A stretch of DNA of 64,000 nucleotides from Anaeramoeba flamelloides (Eukaryota; Metamonada; Anaeramoebidae): the NCBI GenBank assembly GCA_027625915.1, contig JANTQA010000021.1, positions 1,984,001 to 2,048,000 of the forward strand, read 5' to 3'. Position 1 is the stretch's first letter. Each line of letters starts with the position of its first letter. The translations under genes and the position numbers were made by a program. The notes beneath the pieces are model-generated. The model worked only from the letters and a program-made list of their open reading frames with translations. It ran no database searches and was not told the DNA's origin. Shown in pieces: positions 1 to 11,386 of the stretch.

Positions 1-2153
1 ATTTAGCAACTTTAGAGAAATGAATAATCATTATTAAAAGAAGTTCACTGTTCCCAATTATAAATTTTTAAACACATTTTCAAATCCCTTTTTTTTTTAG
101 AATTTGGATCAAAATAGAAATAGAAAAATTTGCAAAAATTTGTATTTCTAATAAATCTCACTTTGAGTAATTTAGGGTTTGTCTGTATTAACAAATAACC
201 TTGAAACTTTCATCTTATCAAAAAAATACCAAAAATAAATCCAATATTGTAACCTTGAAGATCTAAAAAAATTGATCATTTATTTTATTCAGAAATATTA
301 AGGAAAATTCAAGAAATTAAAAATATTTGACAATATTCTATTTCAAATATTAAGAGTATAAACAAGGAACTGTTTGTATTATTAAAATCAGTTATTTAAT
401 AATATTTATTCTTTTTTTTTTTATTAGAATTATTTATTTGCATAATATTTTTGAGACTTCAATATGTTTAAAAACATGAGAAATAATTGTAAATTAAATT
501 GAATAAATTAAATCAGTGGGGTTATCATCAACTTACTGAAACAAACAAGGTTGGGTCATTAATTATTGATTATTAATAATCAAATTAAAAAGTATTTCTT
601 GAGATTTAAAGTTGAATTTTCAAGTTTTTTAAAAAAAGTATTTTGAGAGAATTTTTAAATTGTGGTTTCGTTTTTTTTTTCTCTTTTTTTTTTTGTTCAA
701 CAAAATTAAAAAATTGTTTTCAACTGAAATTGAAAGAAAGTAAAAATTCTATTTTTTAAAGAAATAAGGAAGTTTAAAATAATTATTGTAATTTTTTTCA
801 AATAAAGAAGATTTTTTAACAGGGTTATTATAGAACTTAGTGGTTTTATTTTTAAAAGGACAATTTTTGAGATAACCCTTTACAGTATTAAGATTTCAAT
901 CTTTTTTCCAAGAAAAGAATTTTTTTTTAAAATATAATTCAGAAATATATTGAATTTTCGGCTTTTCAAAAATGATCACAAAATGGATTATCCTTTTGAA
1001 AACAATAATCCATTTCTGAAAATAACATTATAAGTAAGTTTGGTTTTAAAGTAATGAGACTTTTGTTTTTCAATTTGAAGACGTCAATAAAATATATTTG
1101 AATGTGCTTTTACTGGTTTTTGAAATATAAAAGGATAAAAATTATGTTGCTGATCTCTTTCCAATTCAGAAATATTAATTATATTTTCTTGTTCTCAATT
1201 CACCCTTTATGTGTAACTCCAAAAAACGGACCTAACATACAAATAACACAAACCAAGATTAATTTCTTGATCAAAACTCTCTTTGACTTGTAAAGCGAGA
1301 AAAAGGCAAGAAAATTTGTTCCAATTTATCAATCAAGCACCAGTAAAATTAATAAAAAGTTTTTTTTTAGTGTATTCTTCTTTGAATACCATGTATAATG
1401 AGAAACAATAGATTACTTTTTGCTTTTTTCTTGTGAAATTCTCCAAAACACTCAACAATAGGACCATGTTGATTGGGATTTCAAAAAAAAATATCTTGAG
1501 TCACAAATTTATTATTTTTTGGAATAAACGAGCCCAAATAACTCCTCTAAGAAATTTTCTCATTTTCTAATGATTTTTTTAAAGTTGTAATGTAATTTTT
1601 TCAACAAATGATCAGAAATTGAAAATAAAGAAATAAGAACAAAAAATAAACAAAAAGAAGAAAAAAAAAAAAAAAAAAGTCTTTATTATATCACCAATAT
1701 TAAGAGAATTTCCAGTTTCAATTAATTTTCATTCAATCAGTTTTGTTATCAAATAATTTCTTTCTTTTTTTTTGTTCAAAATTTTTTTTTTTTTATTTTA
1801 TGTTTTTATTGTAAAAAAAATCTAAATTTATTTCGATTTTAATCTATCTAACAAAAAAATTCTGAATAAAAGAAGAAGGTTATTTGATAACAAAATAGAT
1901 TAATTGGAAAATTATCTTGTGTGTGAAAAATGATTTCCTAAAAAAATCCAAAATTTTGAATTATCCTTACTCTCAAGAATAAAGAAAAAAAACAATTAAG
2001 GATTGTGTATTTTGGAAAAAAGGAATATTTTTTTGGTTTTTTGGACACCCCAATCGTTTTATTATTCGACAAAAAAGTTCAAGTAATAATGTAACTGGGG
2101 TGTTTATCGTTTTGTTTGTTGTTTTTTTGGTTTTTTTTTTTTATGACAAAACT
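1..2153. other. AT-rich intergenic DNA, no gene seen
   Basis: No reading frame here looks like protein. The open stretches are short and biased to Phe, Lys, Asn and Ile, as expected from A/T homopolymers. I see no structured RNA and no clear repeat ends. A weak inverted pair around the GGGGTGT motifs at about 2046-2105 is too short to call. Confidence 0.5.
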
Positions 2154-2804
2154 TTAATTTTTTTTAATTCGAAGACCTGTAGGCCTGGGGTAGGTTGAAG
2201 GTGTTGCAAATTTTGGTGCACCCTTTTGAGATTGAATTTTAAAAGAACCGTATTTGTTGATTGGTGCACAAAGTTTTACGGTGATCTTTGTACCAATTGT
2301 TTCGAATTGCTTTTTCTCAAAGGATCTTTTGCGTTGAACTTTCTTTTGTTTTTTTTTTAAGATTTTATGGTTTTGGTTGTGCTCTTCAAAGAGTGTATCA
2401 ATTTGATCTTCAAAATACACAGAAGTCCCCAATAAGCAGAGTGCTTGAATGGCAACTTTTTCGACTTGTGTTTTGCTTTTCATTCTTTGGTTTGTCTTTT
2501 CTTTTTTACTTTGGCTTCTTTGAAGCTCAAGCATGGTTTGGTTGCTTGGTGCTGGGCACCAGACAGGTGAAAAGGATTGTAAGGGCACCCCAGAAATTGG
2601 AAGTAACACTGGTGAGTTTCTGGAGTTTTGGATGAAAAAAGAAACAGGTGATGATGTGTTCGTTCTAGAAGAAAAACTATTTTTTCCACAAAAAAAAAAA
2701 AAAAAAAAAAATTTTAAATTTTAGCTTTGGTTGTGTGCAAAATGGAAATTTTGTAAAAAGATTTACGTGTTTGTGTTTGGTGTTTGGTATTCGAGTGTTG
2801 TCAT
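2154..2804 (-). CDS. Unknown 182-residue protein, two exons
   Basis: I do not recognise this protein. Exon 1 (2804-2767) starts at ATG and codes MTTLEYQTPNTN plus two bases. The intron (2766-2665, 102 bp) begins GTAAAT, ends CTAG and restores frame exactly. Exon 2 (2664-2154) ends in TAA. The N-terminal third is rich in Ser, Thr, Pro and Asn and looks disordered. A basic middle (KKKQKKVQRKRSFEKKQ) follows a possibly helical segment (VEKVAIQALCLLGTSVYFED). The C-terminus has a compact segment with GTKITVKLCAPINKYGSFK, then a Pro/Thr tail ending GLRIKKN. The splice model is inferred from phase and from the open exon-2 frame reaching back to the acceptor. If it is wrong, the first in-frame ATG is at 2534, giving 126 residues. 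Confidence 0.6.
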
Positions 2805-5800
2805 TCTAAAGAAAATTGAAATAAAAATAAAATAAAATAAAAAAAAAATTCGAAAGGTCGTAGAAAAAAGTAAAAGAAAAGAAAATAAAAAAAAAAAAAG
2901 TTTGGAAATTAACACGAAACGTTTTGAGACAGAAATTGGTGTTGTGTCTTTGAAAATTTTTCTTCTTGTTTTTAAGAAAAAATAATTTAACTAATTTTAG
3001 AAACAAAAAAACCTAACAGACAGAAGAATTTTCAATAGAGGGATGTTTTTATGTGTGAGTGTATCAAAATTTGACTTGAAAAAAGGAAAATTTTTCCGAT
3101 TTATTATCCACAGAAGAGAGGTAGGTTTTAGTTTTGAGAAAACACAAATTTGTTAAAAAGAACGATCACTTTTTTCAAATATCCAAATTAATAAAAAGAA
3201 TTTTTACTGGTAAGTAAGTACGAGTAGAGTGTTAACATTTCATCTTAAACTTTTGATCGAAAAGGAGAAAATGTTGAGATTTTTATGAGAATTTTCAAAA
3301 GAATATTTTTCTTTCTTTTGTGAAGTCATTAAATCTCATAATCAAAATGGTAACCATTTTTTTTAAAACTAAAACCCTAAATTTTGCAAAAACCCCAAAA
3401 TACATTATTTCGATCAATTGTAAAATTCGTAAAATTCGTAAAAAATTTCAAAATCTATTCTATTTTAGCAATCTTATAAAGTCCAAAGAAGCAATTGTCG
3501 TCAAAATTCGGATTCTTATTTAAAGTTTCGTAATTATTCTTTTTTGAAAAGTTAAAGAATGTTTGAAATACACAAAATCGAATATCAATAGATGAAACTT
3601 GTCTAAAAATGGAAAATTCAATTTGTTCCAAAGATCAATAATAGTGTCTTTGAAAATAACGATACTAAGAATTTACTCTTTGGTTTATTAAGGCCATAAG
3701 AGTTTTATTTTGAACGTTTTTATTATTATTTTTAGGAAATTTTACTATTAAAATCAGGTAACACGAAGATTGTTTTATTAACATAATATTTTGAAGATGT
3801 TAAAAACTTATAATAATCAAACAATTTTCTCTTATTAAAATTTAGAGATTTTATTTTAGGGTGTGACCACAATCTAATGTTTTTAATTTAATAATTTTAT
3901 TATCATTTTCAATGTTGCTTGAGAAATTTTAAATTAATTGTTGTTTTTTCAGCTTTTAATTTGTGAAAAGTTTGAAACAATTGTGGTTTAGAGTGTGTTT
4001 TAGCTCGTATAGAATCATACAGGAGTGTTTGGGGGTTATATTTTCTTGTGTTTTTTCTCTTATCAAAAAGAAAAAATTTAGCAATAACCTATTCACAGGA
4101 AGATAAAAAGTAATTGTAACAAAAAAATTTTTTTTTTCAATTATAAAGATAAAAGTCAATTTTTTTCCAAATAAAGTTTCCACTCTGTAAACGGGTTCAA
4201 TTTAAACTTCATTTTTTTTGGTTAGTACACAAAAGTTATTAATTATTGCATACTTTGAAAAATTCAAACACTTTAAAAGTTATCAAAAAACAATAATTAT
4301 TTATTTTGATCACTTTTTAAAGTTTTTCAAAAACAAAGAAATCAGAAGAGATGGTTACTGAATACACTACAAATTATTAAAAATGATTTTACTATTTCAC
4401 AACAATAACAAAATTTGATTTTCATTTCTCGAAAGTTTTCTCTTTATTTTTTTAAAATTTAAGATTTGTATCATTTAAGGTTTTCAATCCCTGAAACTGG
4501 AAAAAAGATTATCTTGTATTGGGTGTGTCAACTTAGTTGTGGATCGATCAGCTAAGAACCAAAATAACAAGTTGACACACCCAATACAAGATAATCTTTT
4601 TTCCAGTTTCAGGGATTGTAAACCTTAAACAGTTACTAAAAGAGAAAAAAGTGAAAAATTTTGATTATTTATAAAAAGAACCCTAATTTTAACATCAAAG
4701 CGAATTTGAAACTTACTGGATTTATAACAAAAACAGGTATATTTTTTCAAATTGTGAAAAATATTTTCACTTTTTCTTCAAAATTTTTTGACAAATTTTA
4801 TGAATAGAATTTATAGTTTGATCAATAAATAATTACAAAAGAAGTGAAGAAACCGGTACAATGATAAAAATGAATTCTTATAGAATTAATAAAGTAATTA
4901 AATTAAAAAAAAAAAAAAGATCATTCTTGATATTAAAAAATAAAGAAAAAAACTGATTAGTATAATACCAAAGTTAATTTTTTCTTTTAATATTTTTTGT
5001 AAAATAAAGTGAACAGAATTTTCTCCCAGCTTTCCAAAAAAAGGTTTATAAATTATCTAAAACTTCAAATTTTTTAATTCTGAATAGATACTTAAATTAT
5101 TAATTTTATCTTTTGAAATAGGTAACTTGATGTTTTATATTATTTGTTGAGGTGTGTATGTTTTTTTTTGAAAGTTGAATGAAAATTTTGATCTTTTTAA
5201 TTTGTAATTAACAGTATTTTCAGTAATGGATGATTGTTTTTAAAAAGGGTAAAACATTTTTCTAATTTAAGACAGGATCACAATTCTAACAAATTTTCAA
5301 ATATTTTCAAAAAAAAATTATTTTCTTTCAAAGAAGAAAGGAATCTTGTTGATTGATAAGGAAATGAACAAAAATCACCTTTGAATTTAAAACCACCCAG
5401 TTTTAGAATAACTAAGTTTAAAAAATCTACTTAATCTCAAAAAAAAAATAAATTTAATATTTATAAAAAAAATAAAATTATTTAAAAATTGAAACAATAT
5501 AATTTCTATAAGCTGTATTTCTAAAAAAAATGTTGATTTTTTTTTATATGTCTTAAAAAATCATCTTTTTCAGTTGAGATGTTCGCTAATTGACAACACC
5601 AAATCAAGTTTAATATTAATACCAATTCAATCAACTACTCTGGTATTTATTTCAAAAATACCGATTGAAATATTACTAAAAAATGAAGAAAAAAAAATAA
5701 CACTTTTTTTGGAAAACAATGTACGACCAATTTGAATAAAATCCTGTAAATATTGAAAGATACAAATTATTTTTTAAATAATCAAATGTATTTATATGTT

Positions 5801-6654
5801 TTTTCAATTCTATTTGAAAATTCGTTGAGATTAAGGACTACGTTTTTAGGTGAAAAAAGTGAAATAATGTATAAAATCACCCTTGAATAAGTTATGTAAT
5901 CCAAGTAATATTTATCCAAGTAGAATTTCTTTTAGAAAAAATGTGAAATTTTCACAATTTCAATAATTTTCACAATTTTTACCTTGTTAGATCATGCTAA
6001 ATTTTGATTTTAATATTTTTGAATTTCCATTTCAACTTTCGAAACTCACACTATTTTCTAGAGCTATTCTACACCTTATTTAAATTTTACTTTTAAGGGT
6101 TTGAAATGTTACAAAATTTGAAATGCACTTGAAAATCCCCAAAAACCATTTTTTGCAATTATTTTTTTTGTTATTTTCAATTTTCCTTTTCATTGAATAA
6201 CAAAGAAAAATAGTCTTCGTGAAAAGGTAAAGATGACAAAAAATGTTTTTTTTTTTTTTTTTTGTCCAATTTCTTCCGTGTGAATTTTTTTTGAGAAGCG
6301 AAAGTGAAATAACACAATTACTCAAACCCCCTAAGGGAGGGAAAGTAGTCCTTAAATTAGATATTTTTCAACTTTTTAGTCTTAATATTAATAAATCAAC
6401 CTTAAAATTTTCACAAAATTCAGATTTTTCTCAAAACTCTAAGGTTTTTTGTTAAATATAATAATTTTTTTGATTTGAAGAGACAAAGTTTTTCGAATTT
6501 TAACAAATCGATTTTTTCAGGCATTTTATTAATACAGAATTTATTTAATTTACCTTCAAAGATAATTCACTTGATTCTTAGAGACATCTAGGATAGACAT
6601 TAATATCTTCAACCTAGACAAAAATTCTTGTGCAAAAATGTAAAAAATTGAGAT
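2805..6654. other. Intergenic DNA with a hairpin and repeat fragment
   Basis: No gene is supported. The stretch holds the 4474-4629 hairpin, described separately. About 5565-5765 is a diverged copy of sequence inside the TIR element at 60648-61224; shared stretches include a TCAAGTTTAATATTAATACC-like run and TGTACGACCAATTT. The short open frames are low-complexity Phe/Lys/Ile runs. Confidence 0.5.
4474..4629. repeat. Near-perfect 61-bp-arm hairpin, foldback derivative
   Basis: Arms 4474-4534 and 4569-4629 are reverse complements over 61 nt with one mismatch. They are separated by a 34-nt spacer. The arms start TTTAAGGTTT and contain CAATCCCTGAAACTGG and GATTATCTTG. The spacer carries GATCGATCAGCTAAGAACC, which matches an internal part of the terminal repeats of the larger element at 43553-44120. 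This therefore looks like a collapsed or rearranged copy of that foldback family. Near-identical arms suggest recent formation or gene conversion between arms. Confidence 0.9.
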
Positions 6655-7420
6655 TTAAGGGATTGACTTCTATCTAGGAGAAGTTAAAAGATCAAAGTAT
6701 GTTGTTATAGGTTCTAAATCACATCAGTGCTACATGGCCCAAATGCCTCTAAAAAATTGATTAGTCAAGTAGTAATATTTGTTGATCTCATCTATTAAAA
6801 ATGATCTTTGTATTAGATAAAAACCCTTCGAATTTCAGTAAAAAATCTGCATTTCGCCATAAATTTAAAGATTGAATTATCAATCTTAAAACCCCATTGT
6901 TGCCAAATATCTTTCTTAAATTTATGGTGAAATGTAGATTAATTGCTAAAAAATTCAATTTTTTTTAAAAATTAAATAATTAAATCAATACCTTTTTTTG
7001 ACCAATTATTTTCTGAAAAATTGGAAATATATTGATGATACAATTAGCTTTATCAAAAAGAAACAAAACTCATCAGTCTTTGGTTTTTTAAGTTTATTAT
7101 TATTGAGTTAATCTTTGATATATAAAAAAATTTAAAAAATAATTACTGTTTATGGTTCTAAATATGAATTATTAAACACTGGAATACTGATATTTGGAGT
7201 TTCTATATTTGAATTTGGGAAAAATAATTTAAAAAAAAAAATTCAAAAAATGAAAACTTTTAATAGTGATAATTAGTAAAATATGTTATAAATTTATTGG
7301 GAAATAAGATTTATAATAGATTTTTTAATAGCTATTTGGGCCATGGTACACTAATACTATTTGCACAAATTGCAACAGACTTTGATTATCGAGAAATCTC
7401 TGGTGACACTAATCCCTTAA
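6655..7420 (-). mobile_element. TTAA-bounded MITE, copy 1 (766 bp)
   Basis: The segment is bounded by TTAA on both sides. Its right end reads GGTGACACTAATCCC|TTAA and its left end TTAA|GGGATTG. It is a diverged inverted copy of 52873-53644: shared internal blocks include an ATTTCGCCATAAATTTAAAG inverted pair, the run around CTACATGG near 6730, and ATCGAGAAATCTCTGGTGACAC. There is no transposase. A TTAA target duplication with G-rich ends fits non-autonomous piggyBac- or Kolobok-type DNA transposons; the superfamily is inferred from target site and ends only. The open frame at 7297-7509 overlaps the element's right end and is not a gene. Confidence 0.75.
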
Positions 7421-8821
7421 AATTTAAAAGTAAAATCACACAAAGCTTTATTGCTTTTATAAACAAAGAAAATATTTGGTCTACTTTTTCTATTGGAAAG
7501 TTGAAATAGAACGAAATATTTCTTATATGTGATCAAAATAATGTGTACCCAATGACTGTAATCAGTGATCCAAAAAATATACAATACTATTTTTTTTTAC
7601 TTTTTTCAATGTAAAAACTAATTTACTATCGGGGAGTTTAAGTCAGTTCAAATCAATTTTGGTTGTAACCCCATTGTCGTTTTTAGCAAAATTTAAATTA
7701 GGATTACCAATTTTGAAAATTTTTCTTAATTATCTCAATTTAAAATTTTTTGGTTTTGTTGATATATAAAAATTAACTCAAATATTTATTCTTTTTTTTG
7801 AGACAAATGTTCTTATTGGTTGCTTCATTTTTAGAATTTCTTTTTTAATAATAGAACTTTAAGAAATCAAAAATATTTTTATTTAGGTTTATTGTTTGTT
7901 TCTTTGATGGGTTAATCATAGGACTTCTATAAAAAAAAAAAAGACACTTTTTATTTTGAAACATGGATTAAACTTTTCTCTACTGTTGAGAGAAAAATGT
8001 TGGACACAGAAAAAATAGTTGGACAGCATTTTTAATTGGTAACATTAGTAAAATAGAAAATCAAATCACAATGATAACTATTTGAATTTTATATAAATCC
8101 CTGTTTAAATGTGTTAAACGTTCATTAATCTGTGGTGTGTGTAGAATACTCATTTGAATGGTTGATAACTAAAGTAGATCATGCTATTTTAACAAAAATC
8201 CAAATTTTAGTAAAGTTCACTATTAATTCTGAAAATGGTAATTTTTAAACTTGCTTTAGATTATAAGAGATAAGATTTTGAAAAAGTAGAATTACTTTAA
8301 TCCATATTCTGATAAGTAGATTATTGTTATTTTCTTTAGTTATTTCACAAACGATTGAAATTAAAAATCATATTCAGTAATGTTCCCAATTAAAATTGCT
8401 GTCCAACTATTTTTCTCTCAACAGTTACATTTTATTTAGACAACAGTAATATAAATCATTGAAACGATTATTAATTGGCTTGTAATTATTCTTAGTAAGT
8501 AGGAAGGAATTAGATTTTTCCAATTAGTTCTCTTTAACTCTTATGAAACAAAGGATGATAAACCTAATATTTTCTAAAAACTAATAAATCAAATGAAATA
8601 AGAAACAGTTTAAAATGAAATTTTTTTGAAATCTTATCAGTTAACTAAAGAACAGAAGTGTAGTGATTTCTTAAAATTTCAAAACTTTTTTGAAAAGATC
8701 GTTAAATTTCACGAACGAGATTTATTATTTTTTAGATAGATTTTCATTTTTTCTCTTTCTTTTTTAAACCTCAAAAACAAAACTCAAAAAAAAAAACCAA
8801 TTACTTTTTGCTTATTCAAAG
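7421..8821. other. Gene-poor stretch with one TIR element
   Basis: Apart from the element at 7983-8427 I see no gene or structured feature. The last 100 bases before the ATG at 8822 are a poly-pyrimidine then A-rich leader and are probably the 5' region of the next gene. Confidence 0.45.
7983..8427. mobile_element. Small TIR element (about 445 bp)
   Basis: The ends are inverted repeats starting CTGTTGAGAGAAAAAT and continuing through TAGTTGGACAGCA and AATTGG.AACAT. The left copy carries an internal duplication of the GTTGGACA motif. Both ends are flanked by TA or TAA. There is no coding content. A CTGTTG.. terminus, TA target and interior GGACA motif resemble Tc1/mariner MITEs, but the family is not certain. 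Confidence 0.7.
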
Positions 8822-11386
8822 ATGAACACCACAAAAAAAAGTAAAAGTATTCCCAGAACTTTTGGTAGAACAGATTCTATGACCTCGATTTTAAAGAAAA
8901 GAAAGACAGGAAGGATCTCTGTCATTCGGCAAAATATCTTTCTGTGGGTCAAGAAGGTGTTGCAAAATAGTGATCTGGAAATGGGACAGCTCTTCCATTC
9001 AAATTGCATTGTAATTTTGAACTTGTTAAATATCATTTCACCTACAGAGCAATATAACATCAAGCTAACAAACCACCGTCCGCAGCAGATCCAAGAAAAC
9101 TTGTATGAATTCCAAACCACTTTAACAGATCATTTCGATTATCCAAAGCAATCATTATTTTCCATTCCAGAATGTTTGAACAATTTAGAGGCGGGCTACG
9201 ATAAATTTATTAACCCACTGAAATATTTAAAGGATTACTGTGAAAAAAATGGCATTCAAAAGAATGTTAAAAAGAAAATTAGGTATATCCTGATCCAAAG
9301 AAACGAAGTAAATTATAACAATGTGAAAAACCAAAATGCCTTTTATGATAATGAAAATCAATTTAAAAAGCTTATTCGACTAAATAACGAATTTTTTTTT
9401 AATAAGAACATTGAAAAAAAAGTTAAAATAATCAATAATTTAAGTTCTTTAAATTTAAATAATTCAGACAACTCCGAGTTTTCTGAAGACGAAGAAGAGA
9501 TCAGTGGTGACGAAATAGAAAAGAAACCAGAAAATATAAAGAGAATAATAAACAAAGAAATTAATTCTTCACTTCATGAAATAGAGGAAGCTTATTCTGA
9601 AAATATTTCAGATGAAAAAAACCAGAATAATAAAAATGATCTTAATGAAAAAGAAAAAGAAAAAGAAACAGAAACAGAAACAGAAACAGAAAAAGAAACA
9701 GACAACCAAGTAGCATTAACCAACAAAAACGTTTCACCTTCAAATGAGAACAACCAAAATAAAAAAATTGACTTAGATCAAGTACAAAAACTTGAGAACC
9801 AATTAAATGAATTAATGGAAAAAATCAGTCAACTTGAAAATTTAAATGAAAAATTAACAAATGATAAAATAGAGCTTGAGAAATTAAATGAAAGATTAAC
9901 AAATGAAAAAAAAGAACAAGAATTAAATTTTCAAGATGATATTAAAAGAGAAAAAGAAGGAAATGTAAAACAATTAAATGGGTTAACTCAACAAATAAAC
10001 GATCAAAAAGAAGAAATGAAAATTTTAAATGAAAAATTAACAAACGGAAAAGAAGAACCAGAATTAAATAAATTAAAAAATAAGATTAATCAAATTGAAA
10101 CAGAAAACGAAAAATTAACAAATGAAAAAATAGAGCTTGGGAAATTAAATGAAAAATTAACCAATGAAAAAAAAGATCAAGAATTAAAATTTCAAGAAAA
10201 AATAAATAAAATTGAAAAGGAAAAAGAAAAATTAACAAACGAAAAAACAGAACTTGAAAAATTAAATGAAAAATTAACAAACGGAAAAGAAGAACCAGAA
10301 TTAGATAAATTAAAAAATAAGATTAATCAAATTGAAACAGAAAACGAAAAATTAACAAATGAAAAAATAGAACTTGGAAAATTAAATGAAAGATTAACAA
10401 ATGAAAAAAAAGAACAAGAAACAGAATTTCAAAATATAATTAAAAAAGAAAAAGAAGAAAGAGAAAATCAATTAAATGGATTCAATAATAAAATAAATGG
10501 CTTAATTGAAATAATTAAACAAAACGAAGCGGGAAAAGAGAAAATATCAAATGAAAAAGAGAAATTAACAAATGAAAAAATAGAGCTTGGGAAATTAAAT
10601 GAAAGATTAACCAATGAAAAAAAAGAACAAGAATTAAAATTTCAAGAAAAAATAAATACAATTGAAAATTTAAATGAAAAATTAACCAATGAAAAAAAAG
10701 ATCAACAACAAAAATATCAAGAAAAAATATTCCAGAATGAGAATTATTACAAAAAACAATTGCAACAAAAAGAAGACCAGCTCATAATACAAACACAGAT
10801 AGAAAAACAATTAAAGGAATCAGAAAAAAAGAACTTACAGGAAAAACAAAAATTGTTACAACAATTGCAATTATTGAAAAAAGAAAAAGACAAAAACGAA
10901 CAAGAACAATTAAATTTAATATCACAACTAAAAGAACAATTAAAAAACAACCCACCACAATCAAAGCAAAAGAAACAACCACAATTGAATCAAGAGCAAT
11001 TATTAAATAATAATACTCTCGAAAAGGAAAATGAAGAAAATAATAATAACAAGACACTAGGTATGATAAATAGGAATCAGAATGTAAATAAAGACGATAA
11101 TGATAACAATCAATATTTAGAATTAGAGACACAAATTATCCAAATTTCTAACGTAACATCAGAAAGACACGAAAAAGAATATACTTTCGAAAATGAAGTA
11201 AAAAAAAACACGCTAACCAAAGAATCAACTTCTTCAGAATCAATTAACCCGCAAAAAATCGATTTTAATATCCAAAAAAACAATTTCTCTGGTCATATAA
11301 TCACTTTATTATTCATATTAATTCTATTATTTTGTGTCTTTTTAATTTTAACTAGATATCTTCAAAATAAAAGTTTATATTTTTAA
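8822..11386 (+). CDS. CH-domain, coiled-coil, tail-anchored protein (854 aa)
   Basis: This is a single-exon gene with ATG at 8822 and TAA at 11384-11386. Residues about 36-143 look like a divergent calponin-homology domain: IFLWVKKVLQ, then IQENLYEFQTTLTDHF, LFSIPECLN and FINPLKYLKDYC follow the CH helix pattern. CH domains usually bind actin or microtubule partners. Residues about 200-320 are acidic and low-complexity, with an (ET)n run. Residues about 325-745 form a long coiled coil with imperfect repeats built on EKLTNEKIELGKLNE. Residues about 825-844 are a single strongly hydrophobic helix followed by 10 residues, so it is probably tail-anchored with the bulk in the cytosol. The architecture resembles nesprin- or calmin-like linkers tying membrane to cytoskeleton, but the C-terminus shows no obvious KASH signature. 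Function is inferred. Confidence 0.85.
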   Translation: MNTTKKSKSIPRTFGRTDSMTSILKKRKTGRISVIRQNIFLWVKKVLQNSDLEMGQLFHSNCIVILNLLNIISPTEQYNIKLTNHRPQQIQENLYEFQTTLTDHFDYPKQSLFSIPECLNNLEAGYDKFINPLKYLKDYCEKNGIQKNVKKKIRYILIQRNEVNYNNVKNQNAFYDNENQFKKLIRLNNEFFFNKNIEKKVKIINNLSSLNLNNSDNSEFSEDEEEISGDEIEKKPENIKRIINKEINSSLHEIEEAYSENISDEKNQNNKNDLNEKEKEKETETETETEKETDNQVALTNKNVSPSNENNQNKKIDLDQVQKLENQLNELMEKISQLENLNEKLTNDKIELEKLNERLTNEKKEQELNFQDDIKREKEGNVKQLNGLTQQINDQKEEMKILNEKLTNGKEEPELNKLKNKINQIETENEKLTNEKIELGKLNEKLTNEKKDQELKFQEKINKIEKEKEKLTNEKTELEKLNEKLTNGKEEPELDKLKNKINQIETENEKLTNEKIELGKLNERLTNEKKEQETEFQNIIKKEKEERENQLNGFNNKINGLIEIIKQNEAGKEKISNEKEKLTNEKIELGKLNERLTNEKKEQELKFQEKINTIENLNEKLTNEKKDQQQKYQEKIFQNENYYKKQLQQKEDQLIIQTQIEKQLKESEKKNLQEKQKLLQQLQLLKKEKDKNEQEQLNLISQLKEQLKNNPPQSKQKKQPQLNQEQLLNNNTLEKENEENNNNKTLGMINRNQNVNKDDNDNNQYLELETQIIQISNVTSERHEKEYTFENEVKKNTLTKESTSSESINPQKIDFNIQKNNFSGHIITLLFILILLFCVFLILTRYLQNKSLYF
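9825..10720 (+). repeat. Tandem coding repeats in the coiled coil
   Basis: A roughly 25-45-codon module with cores such as AAATTAACAAATGAAAAA (KLTNEK) recurs about ten times. Some units are near-identical at DNA level: the block coding GKEEPELNKLKNKINQIETE near 10045 recurs near 10285 with one Asn to Asp change. This points to recent expansion by unequal exchange. Confidence 0.85.

Noticed and set aside
2288-2724. Plus-strand open frames over the 2154-2804 gene
   Set aside because: They are Phe-rich shadows of the minus-strand coding sequence, which has a better start, splice sites and composition.
7297-7509. 70-codon plus-strand open frame with a mixed composition
   Set aside because: It overlaps the right end of the TTAA-bounded MITE and is matched by the non-coding copy at 52.9 kb.
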